Notes under the pieces: model-generated | What the model saw: the letters and a program-made list of their open reading frames with translations, nothing else | What the model was told of the DNA's origin: nothing | The model's database searches: none | Shown: positions 55,001 to 63,365 of the stretch, piece by piece | Layout of the letters: each line of letters begins with the position of its first letter | Numbering within the stretch: position 1 is the stretch's first letter | Program-made: the position numbers and the translations under genes | Assembly (NCBI RefSeq): GCF_001513965.1 | Contig: NZ_KQ948021.1 | Location: 326,562 to 390,561, forward strand | Direction: 5' to 3' | Source: Streptomyces cellostaticus | GTDB lineage: Bacteria; Actinomycetota; Actinomycetes; Streptomycetales; Streptomycetaceae | Length of the DNA: 64,000 bases

Positions 55001-55786
55001 TCAGCGGACCGGGCTGACCGCCTGGAGGAAGCGTCCCTCGTCGTAGGCCAGGGCCGTGGACGGAAGCGTCGACTCGCGTCCGCTCAGCAGCACGGTGAGG
55101 GTGGTGTCGGCGGCTGCCTGCGGTGCCGGTTCCGCGCCGATCCGGCGCAGCGCCTGAGCGGCCACCGCCCCGGCGGAGCCGTGCAGCATGAGCGGCGGAC
55201 GGCCCGGTCGCTGGACGGCCGCCCGGATGCGCTCGGCGACCAGTTCGTAGTTGGTGCAGCCGAGGACGAGGGTGGTCACGTCATCGGGAGTACGGGCGGC
55301 GGCCGCCGCGATCGCGGCGTCGACCGCGGCGTCGTCCGCGTGGTGCACCGCGTCCGCGAGACCCGGACACGGCACCTCGGTGACGGCCACGCCGTCGGCG
55401 AACTGCTTGATCAGACCGCGCTGGTAGGCACTGCCCGTGGTGGCGGGGGTCGCCCAGATCGCCACGGGGCCGCCGCCCGCCGCCGCCGGCTTGATCGCCG
55501 GTACGGTGCCGATGATCGGCAGATCTGGTTCGAAACGGGCCCGCATCACCGGCAGGGAGTGCACGGACGCGGTGTTGCAGGCGACGATCAGGACGTCGGG
55601 GCCGTGGGCGGCGGCCGCCTCGGCCACGGCCACGGCACGCCGCGTGATGTCCTCCGGAGTGCGCGGCCCCCAGGGCATTCCGTCCGGGTCCCACGACAGC
55701 ACGAGATCCGCGTCGGGCCGCAGTCGGCGTATCGCGGCGGCTGCGGGGAGGAGGCCGATTCCGGAGTCCATGAGCGCGATCTTCAC
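55001..55786 (-). CDS. Glutamate/aspartate racemase family protein
   Basis: 261 residues from a GTG at 55786 (VKIALMDSGIGLLPAAAAIR). The fold signatures are the first catalytic region DVLIVACNTASVHSLPV (Cys) and the second TTLVLGCTNYELVAERI (Cys), the two-base pair of cofactor-independent racemases. MurI racemases supply D-Glu for peptidoglycan, but the first motif MDSGIGLLP (MurI: FDSGxGGL) and the neighbourhood leave open another amino acid or a non-essential paralogue. Start lacks a clear ribosome-binding site. Confidence 0.85.
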   Translation of the reverse strand: MKIALMDSGIGLLPAAAAIRRLRPDADLVLSWDPDGMPWGPRTPEDITRRAVAVAEAAAAHGPDVLIVACNTASVHSLPVMRARFEPDLPIIGTVPAIKPAAAGGGPVAIWATPATTGSAYQRGLIKQFADGVAVTEVPCPGLADAVHHADDAAVDAAIAAAAARTPDDVTTLVLGCTNYELVAERIRAAVQRPGRPPLMLHGSAGAVAAQALRRIGAEPAPQAAADTTLTVLLSGRESTLPSTALAYDEGRFLQAVSPVR

Positions 55787-55810
55787 CCGGCCACGATAGA
55801 CGATGGGGCC

Positions 55811-57019
55811 ATGCGGGCCGCTCCGGTGGGGCAGACTGCGCCCGTGAGCGCCGTCGTGTGGACCGCCGTCGTATCCCTCGTCGCCTGGTGCTGGCTGCTG
55901 CTGGGCCAGGGCTTCTTCTGGCGCACGGACGTCCGGCTGCCCCCGCGCCGGGATCCCGGGCAGTGGCCGTCGGTCTGCATCGTGGTCCCGGCCCGTGACG
56001 AGGCTGCCGTGCTGCCCGCGAGCCTGCCGTCGCTGCTCGCGCAGGACTATCCGGGGCGGGCGGAGGTCTTCCTGGTGGACGACGGGAGCTCGGACGGGAC
56101 CGGGGAGCTGGCCCGCGAGCTGTCCCGGCGGCACGGCGGGCTGCCGCTCACGGTGGGCTCCCCGGGCGAACCGCCCGCGGGCTGGACGGGCAAGCTGTGG
56201 GCGGTGCGGCACGGCATCGACCTCGCACGCGCGCGTGAGCCCGCGTACCTGCTCCTGACGGACGCGGACATCGCGCACGCGCCGGACAGCCTGCGCGAGC
56301 TGGTGGCCGCGGCCCGCACCGGGGGCTTCGACGTGGTGTCGCAGATGGCACGGCTGCGGGTGGAGAGCCTGTGGGAGCGGCTCGTGGTCCCGGCGTTCGT
56401 CTACTTCTTCGCGCAGCTGTATCCCTTCCGCCGCATCGGCCGGAAGGGGTCGCGGACCGCGGCGGCGGCCGGCGGCTGTGTCCTTTTGCGTGCGGACATG
56501 GCCGAGCGGGCGAGGATCCCGGACGCCATCCGGCACGCCGTCATCGACGACGTCGCCCTCGCGCGCGCGGTGAAAGGGGCCGGCGGTCACGTCTGGCTGG
56601 GGCTGGCCGAGCGGGTGGACAGCGTGCGTCCCTATCCGCGGCTGCGCGACCTGTGGCGGATGGTCTCGCGCAGCGCGTACGCCCAGCTGAGGCACAACCC
56701 GCTGCTGCTGTTCGGCACGGTCGCCGGGCTCGCCCTGGTCTACCTGGTGCCGCCCGCGGCCGTGCTGACGGGCGCGGTCAACGGCAGTGCGGCGACGGCG
56801 GTGACCGGCGCGGCGGCGTGGGCGGTGATGGCAGGGACGTACGTGCCGATGCTCCGTTACTACGGGCAGCCGCTGTGGCTAGCGCCGCTGCTGCCGTTCA
56901 CCGCGTTCCTCTACCTCCTCATGACCGTCGACTCGGCGATGCAGCACTACCGGGGGCGCGGGGCGGCGTGGAAGGGCCGCACGTACGCGCGTCCGGATGC
57001 CGTCCCCGACGAGGGCTGA
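55811..57019 (+). CDS. HpnB-like family 2 glycosyltransferase
   Basis: 402 residues. An N-terminal transmembrane helix (VVWTAVVSLVAWCWLLLGQG) precedes a GT2 domain: SVCIVVPARDEAAVLPASLP, VFLVDDGSSDGTGELARELS (UDP-binding DDGSxDxT), LLLTDADIAHAPDSLREL (metal DAD) and a late IDDVALARAVKGAGG. Three or four C-terminal helices follow. The whole matches hopene-associated glycosyltransferase HpnB in layout, which elsewhere accompanies hopanoid genes; none is visible here. A GTG at 55844 is an alternative start. Confidence 0.8.
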   Translation: MRAAPVGQTAPVSAVVWTAVVSLVAWCWLLLGQGFFWRTDVRLPPRRDPGQWPSVCIVVPARDEAAVLPASLPSLLAQDYPGRAEVFLVDDGSSDGTGELARELSRRHGGLPLTVGSPGEPPAGWTGKLWAVRHGIDLARAREPAYLLLTDADIAHAPDSLRELVAAARTGGFDVVSQMARLRVESLWERLVVPAFVYFFAQLYPFRRIGRKGSRTAAAAGGCVLLRADMAERARIPDAIRHAVIDDVALARAVKGAGGHVWLGLAERVDSVRPYPRLRDLWRMVSRSAYAQLRHNPLLLFGTVAGLALVYLVPPAAVLTGAVNGSAATAVTGAAAWAVMAGTYVPMLRYYGQPLWLAPLLPFTAFLYLLMTVDSAMQHYRGRGAAWKGRTYARPDAVPDEG

Positions 57020-57025
57020 CCGGGG

Positions 57026-58327
57026 TCATTTGCGGCCGGGAGTCCAGTTCATGCCCCACCCGTAGGCGCGGTCTATGGTCCGCTGCGGGCTCACCCCGCG
57101 CTCCGGTACCAGGTACCGGGCCTCACGCTGGACGACGAGGTCGCCGCCCGTGTGGGTGATCAGGGCGAGTGCGCACACCGTGGAAGGGACCGTGCACTCG
57201 TCCAGCGAGAAGTCGATCGCGGCGCCGTGCTGGGGCTGGAGGGTGACCGTGGCGTGCAGGTCGGCGAAGGAGGCGGCGCCCTCGTAGAGGGTGACGAAGA
57301 CGAGGATGCGCCGGAAGTCCTGTTTGTGGTCGAGGTTGATGGTGAGGTTCTCGCCGCTCGTGACGGCGCCCGTGCGGTCGTCGCCGTCGAGGTGGATGTA
57401 CGGCGGACGGTTCAGGGATCCGAAGGCGTTGCCGAGGGCCTGTACGACGCCCTTGCGGCCGTCGGCGAGTTCGTACAGCGCGCACAGGTCGAGGTCGAGG
57501 TTCCCCTGCCCGGCGCCCCATCGGCCGCCGAAGCCCGGGAACTGCTTGCGCATCTGCCAGTTGAGGTTGACCCGCATGGCGCCGGAGGTGCCGCCCTGCT
57601 TGGCCAGGGAGACGGAGGGGGCCGCCTTGGTGAGGGTGACCTTGGAGAGGCGGACCGGTGCGGCCGGGGCGGCTGCCGGGGGCGGCGGCAGGGGGACCGG
57701 AGCGGTGGTCGGCGGCGGCATGGTCACCGGAGGCGGGACCGGTGGCGCGGCGGCGGGCGTGGGAGGCGCGGCAGCGGGCGGGCGAGGCGGTGCGGCGTGC
57801 TGCGGTTCGTCGACGGTGATGCCGAAGTCCGTCGCCAGGCCTTCGAGTCCGCTGCTGTAGCCCTGGCCGACGGCGCGGAACTTCCAGTTGCCCTGGCGAC
57901 GGTAGAGCTCGCCGAGCACGAAGGCCGTCTCCACGCTCGCGCCGGGGCTGTCGAAGCGGGCGACCACAGCGCCGCCGCCGGTGTCGGTCACTTCGACGTA
58001 GAGGTCCGGGACCTGCCCGAACGTCCCGCCGTCCGCTGAGGCCGCGAGGACGATCCGCTCGATCCCGCTCTCCACGCGCGCGAGGTCGACGAAAAGGGTG
58101 TCGGTGACACGCTCGCCGGCGCTCCGCTTGCCCTCGTGCCGGACCGCTCCGGAGGCGTGGGCGGGCTGGTTGTAGAAGACGAAGTCCCCGTCGGAGCGGA
58201 CCTTTCCGCCCGCGAGCAGCAGCGCCGAGGCGTCCGCGTCGGGCACGCCGGGTCCGGAGCGCCAGCCCATTTCGATGCGCAGGGCTGTGGCCGGCACCGG
58301 CGCATTCGATCCCTTCGGCATTGACAT
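57026..58327 (-). CDS. Two-domain TerD-family (tellurium-resistance/stress) protein
   Basis: 433 residues. The first TerD domain (about 1-175) shows MPKGSNAPVPATALRIEMGW, DADASALLLAGGKVRSDGDF, VFYNQPAHASGAVRHEG and a later FVLGELYRRQGNWKFRAVGQ GYS-type end. A Pro-rich linker of about 60 residues (PPRPPAAAPPTPAAAPP) joins it to a second TerD-like domain (MRVNLNWQMRKQFPGFGGRW, NLDLDLCALYELADGRKGVV, PPYIHLDGDDRTGAVTSGEN). TerD domains bind Ca and join stress or conflict systems. The ATG at 58327 begins MSMPKGSN. Confidence 0.88.
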   Translation of the reverse strand: MSMPKGSNAPVPATALRIEMGWRSGPGVPDADASALLLAGGKVRSDGDFVFYNQPAHASGAVRHEGKRSAGERVTDTLFVDLARVESGIERIVLAASADGGTFGQVPDLYVEVTDTGGGAVVARFDSPGASVETAFVLGELYRRQGNWKFRAVGQGYSSGLEGLATDFGITVDEPQHAAPPRPPAAAPPTPAAAPPVPPPVTMPPPTTAPVPLPPPPAAAPAAPVRLSKVTLTKAAPSVSLAKQGGTSGAMRVNLNWQMRKQFPGFGGRWGAGQGNLDLDLCALYELADGRKGVVQALGNAFGSLNRPPYIHLDGDDRTGAVTSGENLTINLDHKQDFRRILVFVTLYEGAASFADLHATVTLQPQHGAAIDFSLDECTVPSTVCALALITHTGGDLVVQREARYLVPERGVSPQRTIDRAYGWGMNWTPGRK

Positions 58328-58616
58328 GTACGCCCCCATCACGTGTCGGCATCCCGGACGTCCCCGGACTCCCGGCTCATCCCTACCCGCCCAACCTATT
58401 CCCGGGGACGGCGAACTCCCATGAGCGGCACAGGAAGATCGCCGGTCAACCGCCGGTAACCCGCCCGGAGCTCGGCATTTACACGATCCAAACCTTGGTT
58501 GGCGTCCATTTTTGCCAAGTTCGCTCGGATTGGGGATCCCCAGTCACTGCCCGCACAGAAAACAACCCTCTTATCGGTCTCCCCAACCAGCACATCGTGG
58601 GCTTAACTTATGTGCC

Positions 58617-59054
58617 ATGACCTCCCCCCGCTCCACTTATGGTGGCGGCTACTACTCCGCCTCCTTCCCGGACACCCCGATCTACGACTCGCTCGTGGCC
58701 GAACGGGGCACCCCGCAGATCGCCCCGATCCGGGTCCCCGCCGCGTACGACACCGGCAGCAGCCTGCCCGCGCTGCCGTCGGCACTGCCCGCCCTCCCGG
58801 CGGCCCCGTCCCCGCAGGCCCCCGCCTACGGCTACCCGCAGGTCCAGCAGCCCGCCCCGTTCCAGCAGGCGCCCACGGCGTACATCCCGCAGCAGGCGAG
58901 CGCACCGCGCGGCTATCCCGGCCCGCAGGCCCCGCAGCAGCCGCGCCCGATGGCGGCCGGTACGGGGTACGAGGCCATGCGCCCCGCCGCACCGCGGCCC
59001 GCGCCCGCTCCCTACCAGGACCCGTACAACAACCAGCAGTACCGCGGCTACTGA
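58617..59054 (+). CDS. Pro/Gln-rich conserved hypothetical protein
   Basis: 145 residues. The N-terminus (TSPRSTYGGGYYSASFPDTP, IYDSLVAERGTPQIAPIRVP) is conserved-looking, followed by a Pro/Ala/Gln/Tyr-rich tail with YGYPQVQQPAPFQQAP and YNNQQYRGY. No membrane segment or domain is seen. Such low-complexity tails often mediate weak self-association. ATG 58617 opens the ordered part; an upstream frame extension is unnatural. I know this only as a hypothetical Streptomyces family. Confidence 0.75.
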   Translation: MTSPRSTYGGGYYSASFPDTPIYDSLVAERGTPQIAPIRVPAAYDTGSSLPALPSALPALPAAPSPQAPAYGYPQVQQPAPFQQAPTAYIPQQASAPRGYPGPQAPQQPRPMAAGTGYEAMRPAAPRPAPAPYQDPYNNQQYRGY

Positions 59055-59096
59055 CCGGCGCGCCCCGCTGTCGGTGCCGCCTGGCACCATGGCGTC

Positions 59097-59921
59097 ATGG
59101 GGAACGCAGAACTGCAGTCGATTCATGTCCACCCGGTCAAGGCGTTCCGGGGCTTTGCGCCCCGGGAGGCCGCCGTGGAGCCCTGGGGGCTGGCCGGAGA
59201 CCGGCGCTGGGCGGTGATCGACGACGGGGGAAAGGTCGTCACACAGCGCGAGCAGTCGCGCCTCGCACTGGCCGTCGCCGAGCTGATGCCCGGCGGCGGT
59301 GTTCGTCTGTCCGCGCCCGGGTGCGAGCCCCTGACGGTGGCCGTCCCGGAGCCCGCGACGACCGTGCCGGCGAACATCTTCGGCACGAAGGTGGATGCGG
59401 TCCCGGCGTCCGACGCGGCTCATGACTGGTGCACGTCCTATCTGGGCGCCGAGGTCCGCCTGGTCCACATGGACGATCCGGCCACCCGCCGTCCGGTCGA
59501 CCCCGAGTACGCGCTGCCGGGCGAGACCGTGAGCTTCGCCGACGGCTATCCCCTGCTGGTCACCACCGTCGCCTCCCTCGACGCCCTGAACTCCCTCATA
59601 GCCCAGGGCGACCACGCCGCCGAGGGCCCGCTGCCCATGAGCCGCTTCCGGCCGAACGTGGTCGTCGCGGGCACCGAGGCCTGGGCCGAGGACCACTGGT
59701 CGCGGATCTCCATCGGCGAGGTGGACTTCCGGGTCGCCAGGGCCTGCGGGCGATGCGTCGTCACCACGACCGACCAGGACACCGCCGTACGCGGCCGCGA
59801 ACCCCTGCGCACGCTGGCGCGGCACCGCAGGGTCGGCGGGAAGCTGCTCTTCGGCCAGAACCTCGTGCCCCTCTCGTCGGGCACCATCCGGGTCGGGGAC
59901 CCGGTGCGGGTGCTCAAGTAG
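59097..59921 (+). CDS. MOSC-domain protein
   Basis: 274 residues. A MOSC N-terminal beta-barrel (LQSIHVHPVKAFRGFAPREA, GDRRWAVIDDGGKVVTQREQ) is followed by the MOSC domain with RFRPNVVVAGTEAWAEDHWS and VARACGRCVVTTTDQDTAVR, where the Cys of CGRC is the conserved sulfur-carrier residue. Family members include molybdenum-cofactor sulfurases and mARC-type reductases such as YcbX and YiiM. It may handle a Mo-cofactor substrate, but it is over 10 kb from the molybdenum hydroxylase operon and need not serve it. Confidence 0.88.
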   Translation: MGNAELQSIHVHPVKAFRGFAPREAAVEPWGLAGDRRWAVIDDGGKVVTQREQSRLALAVAELMPGGGVRLSAPGCEPLTVAVPEPATTVPANIFGTKVDAVPASDAAHDWCTSYLGAEVRLVHMDDPATRRPVDPEYALPGETVSFADGYPLLVTTVASLDALNSLIAQGDHAAEGPLPMSRFRPNVVVAGTEAWAEDHWSRISIGEVDFRVARACGRCVVTTTDQDTAVRGREPLRTLARHRRVGGKLLFGQNLVPLSSGTIRVGDPVRVLK

Positions 59922-60166
59922 CGCTCCAGCACGGCGCGGTCTCCGGGTCGCTACGGACTTCGGGCCGCCATGGCGTGCCGGGGGGGCAGATCGTCGTCCG
60001 GGACGGATCGGCGGGCGGGGAACCCGCGGACGGGTCCCGGTCGTTGAGACTGCGTGAGAAATCCGTGAGAGGCCCCGGGCGGGAGTGATCTCGCTCTCTC
60101 TTGGCCGGGGCCGGGGATGAGCGACTGCGCCGGGGGGTTATCACGGAGCGGAAGGGGGTGGGGGAC

Positions 60167-60772
60167 GTGCGAGCAATCCGCGGCCTGTGGCGCTGGCGGC
60201 ACAATCCGCTGCGCCGCGCGACCGATCTGGCCGAGGCCTGGGTGGCCCTCGTGACACTGGTGCTGATCACCGTGGCCGCGCCCGTGATCGGCTCCCTGGT
60301 CGGCGCGGCCGCCCAGGATTCCCTGCAGCGCACCGTCCGGGAGCAGCAGCACTCCCGTCACCTCGTCATGGCCACCGTGGTCCGCGGGCTGGGCGGCGTC
60401 CCGCCGGAGACCGACCCCGACACCAGCGCCGCGCACGAGCCCCGCAGCCGCGTCCTCGCGCACTGGACGGCGCCGGACGGCACCCGGCAGCACGGGCCGG
60501 CCCTGGCCGGCCTCAAGTCCCCGCACCAGGGCGACCACTTCAGGCTCTGGACGGATGGGCACGGCCGAATAACGACCCGCCCGCTGGACTTCCCCACGGC
60601 GACGACGCACGCGGTGCTCGCCGGATTCGGCGCGGCCCTCGTGACCGCGGGCCTGATCGACAGCGGCCGGCGCCTGATCGTCTGGCGCATGGTCCGCCGC
60701 CGGTACGCACGTTGGGACCAGGCCTGGGACCGCGCGGGCCCGGACTGGGGCAAGGCGGGCACCGGCAGCTGA
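60167..60772 (+). CDS. Rv1733c-like membrane protein
   Basis: 201 residues from GTG 60167 (VRAIRGLWRWRHNPLRRATD), close behind a GGGGG run. Two transmembrane segments flank a large extracytoplasmic domain: AWVALVTLVLITVAAPVIGS at about 26-45 and AVLAGFGAALVTAGLIDSGR at about 146-165. The NPLRRATDLAEAWV start and two-helix layout are typical for the actinobacterial Rv1733c family, whose function is unknown. A GTG at 60158 would add three residues. Confidence 0.8.
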   Translation: MRAIRGLWRWRHNPLRRATDLAEAWVALVTLVLITVAAPVIGSLVGAAAQDSLQRTVREQQHSRHLVMATVVRGLGGVPPETDPDTSAAHEPRSRVLAHWTAPDGTRQHGPALAGLKSPHQGDHFRLWTDGHGRITTRPLDFPTATTHAVLAGFGAALVTAGLIDSGRRLIVWRMVRRRYARWDQAWDRAGPDWGKAGTGS

Positions 60773-60883
60773 CGGCCTTCTGGCTCTGGTCAACCCACCA
60801 CCCGCGCGCACGCTACGGTGGACCGGCCGACTCGCCTTCGGCATCAAAACCCGCGTACTACGAGGTGGGGGCAGAGCAACACC

Positions 60884-63322
60884 ATGGCACAGGGCACGGT
60901 CCAGGTGACGCACACCGGTACATCGCGGTGGCGGCGCCGCACGGGTGAGTACGCCTCGCTCGCCGCCGCCCTGGAGGCCGCCGCCGACGGTGACGTCCTC
61001 ACCATCGCCCCCGGCACCTACCGGGAGAACCTCGTCGTCCAGCGGTCGGTGACGCTACGTGGGCCCGACGGCTCGCCGGGTTCGGTGCGGATCGCACCCG
61101 TGGACGGGGTGCCGCTGACCGTGCGGGCCTCGGCCGTGGTGCAGGACCTGCATGTGGAGGGCCAGGACGCGGCAGCTCCCGCGCTGCTGGTCGAGGAGGG
61201 CACTCCCGAGCTGATGGACCTGCGGATCGTCACCCGGTCCGCCGCGGGCATCGAGGTGCGGGGCGGGGCACGGCCGACCGTGCGGCGCTGCACCGTCGAC
61301 AACCCGGCCGGTATCGGCATCGCCGTCCTCGACGGCGGTGGCGGGGTGTTCGAGGAGTGCGAGGTCGTCGCGGCCGGCCAGGCGGGCGTGGCGGTCCGAG
61401 GTGGCGGCCGTCCCCGCCTGGAGCGGTGCCGGGTGCACCACGCCTCCGGCACCGGGTTGACCGCGACCGGGGAGAACTCCGCGCTGGAGGCGGTCGGTTG
61501 CGAGGTGTACGAGGTCCGGGGTTCCGGGGTGCAGGTCACCCAGCAGGCCACCGCGCACCTGACCGACTGCGATGTGCACCGCACCACCGGCGACGGCGTC
61601 ACGCTTGACACGGAGGCGGTGCTCACGCTCGCCGACTGCCGCATCCACGACATCCCGGAGAACGCGGTCGACCTGCGCTCGCGCTCCGTGCTCACCCTGA
61701 CGCGGACGACGGTCCGTCAGTTCGGGCGCAACGGCCTGTCGGTGTGGGACCCGGGCACCCGGGTGGACGCGAACCAGTGCGAGATCTTCGACAGCACCGG
61801 CGACTATCCGGCGGTGTGGGTGAGCGACGGCGCCACCGCGGTCCTCGACTCCTGCCGGGTGCACGACGTGCCGGACGCGCTGTTCGTGCTGGACCGCGGC
61901 TCGCGCGCGGACGTGGTGGACAGCGATCTGTCCCAGGTGCGCAACACGGCCGTGTCGGTGAGCGACGGGGCGACCGCCCAGCTCGACGACTGCCGGATCC
62001 GGGAGGCCGCCACCGGTGCCTGGTTCCGTGACCACGGCAGCGGCGGCACGCTGAGCAACTGCACCCTGGACGGCACCCAGACCGGCGTGATCGTCACCAA
62101 GGGCGCCGACCCGACCATCGAGCGGTGCACGGTCGACTCCCCCGCCGAGGCGGGCTTCTATGTGTCCGCGGGCGGCCGGGGCAGCTTCCTGAACTGCCGG
62201 GTGAGCGGCAGCGGTGGCTACGGCTTCCACGTGATCGACGGCTGCCGCACGACACTGAGGAAGTGCCGTACGGAGCGGTGCGCGCGCGGGGGCTACGAGT
62301 TCGCCGACGCGGGGCCGGACGCCGGGGCCGGGACGGGACCGGTCGTGGAGGACTGCACCAGCGACGAGAGCAGCAGCCTGCGGCCGCCCGCGGTCCGCGA
62401 GACAGCCGTACAGACGGCGTCCCCCGCTCCCGGGCTGCTCGGTGCGATCCCCGGGCAGCGCACCACGGAGCAGGAGCCGCTCGTCGCCGCGTCCGAGCCG
62501 GAGCAGCCGGCCCGGACGTCGAAGGCGGTGCTCGGTGAACTGGACGCGCTGGTGGGCCTGGAGAGCGTCAAGCGCGAGGTGCGGGCGCTGACCGACATGA
62601 TCGAGGTGGGCCGGCGCCGGCAGCAGGCGGGCCTGAAGGCGGCCTCGGTCAAGCGTCACCTGGTCTTCACCGGCTCCCCCGGCACGGGCAAGACGACGGT
62701 CGCCCGGCTGTACGGCGAGATCCTCGCCTCCCTCGGGGTCCTGGAGAAGGGCCACCTGGTCGAGGTGTCCCGGGTCGACCTGGTCGGCGAGCACATCGGT
62801 TCCACCGCGATCCGCACCCAGGAGGCCTTCGAACGGGCGCGCGGCGGTGTGCTGTTCATCGACGAGGCGTACGCGCTGTCCCCGGAGGACGCGGGGCGGG
62901 ACTTCGGCAAGGAGGCCATCGACACGCTGGTGAAGCTGATGGAGGACCACCGGGACGCGGTGGTGGTGATCGTCGCCGGCTACACGGCCGAGATGGAACG
63001 CTTCCTGTCGGTCAACCCCGGTGTGGCCTCCCGTTTTTCACGGACGATCACCTTCAGCGACTACGGCCCCGAGGAACTGCTCAGCATCGTGGAGCAGCAG
63101 GCGGACGAGCACGAGTACCGGCTGGCGTCAGGTGCTCCGGAGGCACTGCTGAAGTACTTCACGGCGATCCCGAAGGGCCCCGCGTTCGGCAACGGCCGCA
63201 CCGCACGCCAGACCTTCGAGGCGATGGTGGAACGGCATGCGAGCCGGGTCGCCCAGCTGGAGGACCCCAGCACCGACGACCTGACCCTGCTGTACGCGCA
63301 GGACCTGCCGGAGCTGCCCTGA
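60884..63322 (+). CDS. Right-handed beta-helix fused to AAA+ ATPase (CbxX/SpoVK-type)
   Basis: 812 residues. About 20-500 is a parallel beta-helix: repeated 22-24-residue rungs such as PTVRRCTVDNPAGIGIAVLD, PRLERCRVHHASGTGLTATG and PTIERCTVDSPAEAGFYVSA, with an N-terminal DGDVLTIAPGTYRENLVVQR capping unit (pectate-lyase/NosD type). From about 555 there is an AAA+ domain: ELDALVGLESVKREVRALTD, Walker A HLVFTGSPGTGKTTVARLYG, Walker B GGVLFIDEAYALSPEDAG and a sensor/arginine-finger region MERFLSVNPGVASRFSRTIT. The AAA+ part resembles EccA of type VII secretion and SpoVK. The ATG at 60884 begins MAQGTVQVTHTG. Confidence 0.9.
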   Translation: MAQGTVQVTHTGTSRWRRRTGEYASLAAALEAAADGDVLTIAPGTYRENLVVQRSVTLRGPDGSPGSVRIAPVDGVPLTVRASAVVQDLHVEGQDAAAPALLVEEGTPELMDLRIVTRSAAGIEVRGGARPTVRRCTVDNPAGIGIAVLDGGGGVFEECEVVAAGQAGVAVRGGGRPRLERCRVHHASGTGLTATGENSALEAVGCEVYEVRGSGVQVTQQATAHLTDCDVHRTTGDGVTLDTEAVLTLADCRIHDIPENAVDLRSRSVLTLTRTTVRQFGRNGLSVWDPGTRVDANQCEIFDSTGDYPAVWVSDGATAVLDSCRVHDVPDALFVLDRGSRADVVDSDLSQVRNTAVSVSDGATAQLDDCRIREAATGAWFRDHGSGGTLSNCTLDGTQTGVIVTKGADPTIERCTVDSPAEAGFYVSAGGRGSFLNCRVSGSGGYGFHVIDGCRTTLRKCRTERCARGGYEFADAGPDAGAGTGPVVEDCTSDESSSLRPPAVRETAVQTASPAPGLLGAIPGQRTTEQEPLVAASEPEQPARTSKAVLGELDALVGLESVKREVRALTDMIEVGRRRQQAGLKAASVKRHLVFTGSPGTGKTTVARLYGEILASLGVLEKGHLVEVSRVDLVGEHIGSTAIRTQEAFERARGGVLFIDEAYALSPEDAGRDFGKEAIDTLVKLMEDHRDAVVVIVAGYTAEMERFLSVNPGVASRFSRTITFSDYGPEELLSIVEQQADEHEYRLASGAPEALLKYFTAIPKGPAFGNGRTARQTFEAMVERHASRVAQLEDPSTDDLTLLYAQDLPELP

Positions 63323-63365
63323 GGGCGCATCATCAACGGCCCCCACCAGGTGCCCACCGGCCGCC

